Source: Sulfurimonas sp. (lineage in GTDB: Bacteria > Campylobacterota > Campylobacteria > Campylobacterales > Sulfurimonadaceae). From it: a stretch of DNA of 7,625 nt. Location of the stretch: NCBI GenBank assembly GCA_026988735.1, contig JALSKR010000231.1, forward strand, positions 1-7,625, given 5' to 3'. This document shows positions 6,478 to 7,625 of the stretch, in pieces (positions within the stretch are counted from its first letter, which is position 1; the number at the start of each line of letters is the position of its first letter). The notes beneath the pieces are model-generated. The model was given only the letters and a program-made list of their open reading frames with translations, did not search any database and was not told the origin of the DNA. The position numbers and the translations under genes are program-made.

Positions 6478-7287
6478 TTACATTAATCTTTGATAGATAT
6501 CTTTTGTATTTTCACCTGTAATTTTACTGATAAGTTTTGCCTGCACTTTTTTAGGCAAGTCCAGTGCCAGTATATCGTTTTCACTGATGGCAGAACTGTT
6601 TTGTTTATTCGCTGCCTGAATCACCACAACCCATTCACCCCGAAAATTTCCATCAAGTTTTGCAAGTATCTCAGCTGCAGTGCCACGCAGATATCTTTGA
6701 TATTTTTTACTCAACTCTTTGCACAGAAATATTTCCCTCTGTGGTGCTTCTTTTGCAATTTCTACAAGCAGTTTTTCCAAACGGTGCGGAGATTCATATA
6801 AAATCGTGGTATAGCCACTGTGCAAAGCACGCTCTAAACCTTCACTGCGACTGCTGCCTTTGTGGTCCAAAAATCCTAAAAACAACATTTTTGTTTCACA
6901 AAATCCACTTGCTACAAATGCAGTAAGCACAGCATTCGCGCCAGGAAGCACATCATACTCAATACCATGCTCTAAACAGTAATCAACAAGCACCTGCCCC
7001 GGATCACTCACACCAGGCATACCGGCATCACTCACATAAACAATGTTTTGCTCAAAAAAAGAGGGCGCTAGTTTTTCAACAAAACTCTGTTCGTTATGTG
7101 AATGCAGCGAAATAAATTTTTGGTTTTCTTTAAACTCGGTGTTGTAACGTTCTTTGAGTATATGAATGAGTTTTTTTGTAACGCGGGTGTCTTCGCATAA
7201 AAGTGTATCGGCGTTTCTCAGAGCTTCAATTGCTCTGAGTGAAATATCACCGATGTTTCCAATCGGAGTTGGAACAAGAGTCAGCAA
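6478..7287 (-). CDS. rsmI: 16S rRNA (cytidine(1402)-2'-O)-methyltransferase
   Basis: 269 residues, the usual length for RsmI, which 2'-O-methylates C1402 in the 16S rRNA decoding centre using S-adenosylmethionine. It is a tetrapyrrole-methylase-fold protein: TPIGNIGDIS (7-16), CEDTR (31-35), SDAGMPGVSDPG (86-97), PGANAVLTAFVASGF (115-129), YESPHRL (164-170) and GEWVVV (218-223) are the family landmarks. The C-terminal segment about 243-269 (LPKKVQAKLISKITG) is the small helical tail of the family. The start is TTG at 7287, giving MLTLVPTPIG, which matches the spacing seen in relatives; no upstream alternative exists because the rpmE stop lies in the same frame four codons earlier. There is no Shine-Dalgarno sequence ahead of it, so translation probably depends on ribosomes finishing rpmE 9 nt upstream. 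The gene sits directly after a ribosomal protein gene, in keeping with its role. Confidence 0.96.
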   Translation of the reverse strand: MLTLVPTPIGNIGDISLRAIEALRNADTLLCEDTRVTKKLIHILKERYNTEFKENQKFISLHSHNEQSFVEKLAPSFFEQNIVYVSDAGMPGVSDPGQVLVDYCLEHGIEYDVLPGANAVLTAFVASGFCETKMLFLGFLDHKGSSRSEGLERALHSGYTTILYESPHRLEKLLVEIAKEAPQREIFLCKELSKKYQRYLRGTAAEILAKLDGNFRGEWVVVIQAANKQNSSAISENDILALDLPKKVQAKLISKITGENTKDIYQRLM

Positions 7288-7296
7288 GTTAAAAAA

Positions 7297-7497
7297 TTAT
7301 TTTTTATTGTAACGTGCGTTAAATTTCTCGATACGACCAGCCGTATCAACCATACGCTCTTCACCTGTAAAGAACGGGTGACATTCATTACAAATATCAA
7401 TTCTCATTTCCGGCTTTTGGCTTTTTGTCACAAAACTATTTCCACATGCACATGTTACAGTACAGTCAACTAACTGAGGGTGAATACCTTTTTTCAT
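7297..7497 (-). CDS. rpmE: 50S ribosomal protein L31 (zinc-binding, C+ form)
   Basis: 66 residues. L31 sits on the large subunit and helps bridge it to the 30S subunit. The start MKKGIHP and the block [25 protein letters not shown] are diagnostic when read as two motifs either side of residue 48. C16 and C18 (TCACGNSF) with C36 and C39 (ICNECHP) form the zinc-ribbon ligand set, so this is the C+ paralogue, the one usually exchanged for a zinc-free form under zinc starvation. The ATG has AAGG 7 nt upstream. It is the first gene of the minus-strand train, under a strong promoter and with a structured leader that could allow autogenous control. The stop codon TAA lies between A6 and T6 runs, and the downstream rsmI is in the same frame. 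The identity is secure. Confidence 0.98.
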   Translation of the reverse strand: MKKGIHPQLVDCTVTCACGNSFVTKSQKPEMRIDICNECHPFFTGEERMVDTAGRIEKFNARYNKK

Positions 7498-7510
7498 CTT
7501 TTTACCTTTT

Positions 7511-7534
7511 GATACTCGTCGAAGTACGAATATC
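7511..7534 (-). promoter_or_regulatory. RNA hairpin 2 in the rpmE leader, adjacent to the ribosome-binding site
   Basis: Minus-strand arms GATATTCGT (7534-7526) and ACGAGTATC (7519-7511) pair over nine positions with a six-base loop (ACTTCG). Eight pairs are Watson-Crick and one is a U-G wobble; in the opposite-strand RNA the same position would be a C-A mismatch, so the structure belongs to the rpmE-sense transcript. The stem ends just before AAAAGG, the rpmE ribosome site, so it could gate ribosome access or be a binding site for L31. Any regulatory function is inferred. Confidence 0.5.
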
Positions 7535-7546
7535 TATATATTTTTT

Positions 7547-7568
7547 AAATCCGTATGGGGGCAGATTT
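7547..7568 (-). promoter_or_regulatory. RNA hairpin 1 near the 5' end of the rpmE leader
   Basis: Minus-strand arms AAATCTG (7568-7562) and CGGATTT (7553-7547) form seven pairs including one U-G wobble, closing the loop CCCCCATA. As in hairpin 2, the wobble becomes a C-A mismatch on the other strand. It starts only a few nucleotides after the predicted transcription start and is separated from hairpin 2 by 12 nt of A/T. The C-rich loop is unusual in this AT-rich DNA. Function is unknown. Confidence 0.42.
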
Positions 7569-7578
7569 TCTGAATGGA

Positions 7579-7607
7579 ATTATAACCAAATTTTTTCTTA
7601 ATACAAA
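7579..7607 (-). promoter_or_regulatory. Sigma-70 promoter of the rpmE operon
   Basis: On the minus strand GGTTATAATTCC contains a perfect -10 box TATAAT (7584-7579). A TTG-containing -35 region (TTTGTAT, 7607-7601) lies 16-17 nt upstream, followed by the A/T-rich spacer typical of Campylobacterota. Transcription should start near 7575-7571, giving a leader of about 75 nt before rpmE. A second TATAAT at 7622-7617 could be a tandem promoter but is too close to the window edge to judge. Confidence 0.75.
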
Positions 7608-7625
7608 ATTTATCCGATTATATAC

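Noticed and set aside
7511..7546. Intrinsic terminator for a plus-strand gene (hairpin followed by T-run)
   Set aside because: No plus-strand gene precedes it, the stem has a C-A mismatch in that orientation, and the T-run does not follow the stem directly.
7617..7622. Second perfect TATAAT as a tandem rpmE promoter
   Set aside because: The required -35 region lies beyond the window edge and the DNA here is very AT-rich, so it cannot be supported.

Overview
The window is about 7.6 kb of AT-rich DNA in which every recognisable gene lies on the minus strand, so the layout is best read from high to low coordinates. The proteins, the gene order and the very short or overlapping junctions point to a Campylobacterota (epsilonproteobacterial) chromosome. 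The cytoplasm-type formate dehydrogenase and the overall sequence flavour suggest a Sulfurimonas-like chemolithotroph rather than a host-associated Campylobacter or Helicobacter; that genus guess is inference. The order rpmE - rsmI - TrmH-family methyltransferase - membrane protein - secreted protein - aminotransferase - hom matches, as I recall it, the Campylobacter jejuni block Cj0155c to Cj0149c.

Region by region (minus-strand direction): 7625-7498 is a strong promoter and an untranslated leader with two predicted RNA hairpins ahead of rpmE. Then come rpmE (ribosomal protein L31), rsmI (16S rRNA 2'-O-methyltransferase) and an RlmB-like 23S rRNA 2'-O-methyltransferase: a ribosome building and modification module. 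It runs by overlaps of 11 and 7 nt into two envelope proteins, a single-pass membrane protein with RodZ-like architecture and a secreted protein of unknown family. A 74-nt gap with a candidate promoter separates these from an amino-acid module: an AlaC-type aminotransferase, homoserine dehydrogenase (hom; 1-nt overlap) and a short-chain dehydrogenase. After a 128-nt gap follows the N-terminal 227 residues of a molybdenum/tungsten formate dehydrogenase, cut by the left edge of the window.

Most of the window is ordinary housekeeping DNA. I see no mobile element, CRISPR array, tRNA, rRNA or phage gene. The points that deserve a second look are the rpmE leader, whose two hairpins pair fully only in the rpmE-sense RNA, the RodZ-like protein with its translationally coupled secreted partner, the unusual rpmE-rsmI junction, and the Cys-type formate dehydrogenase without an export signal.
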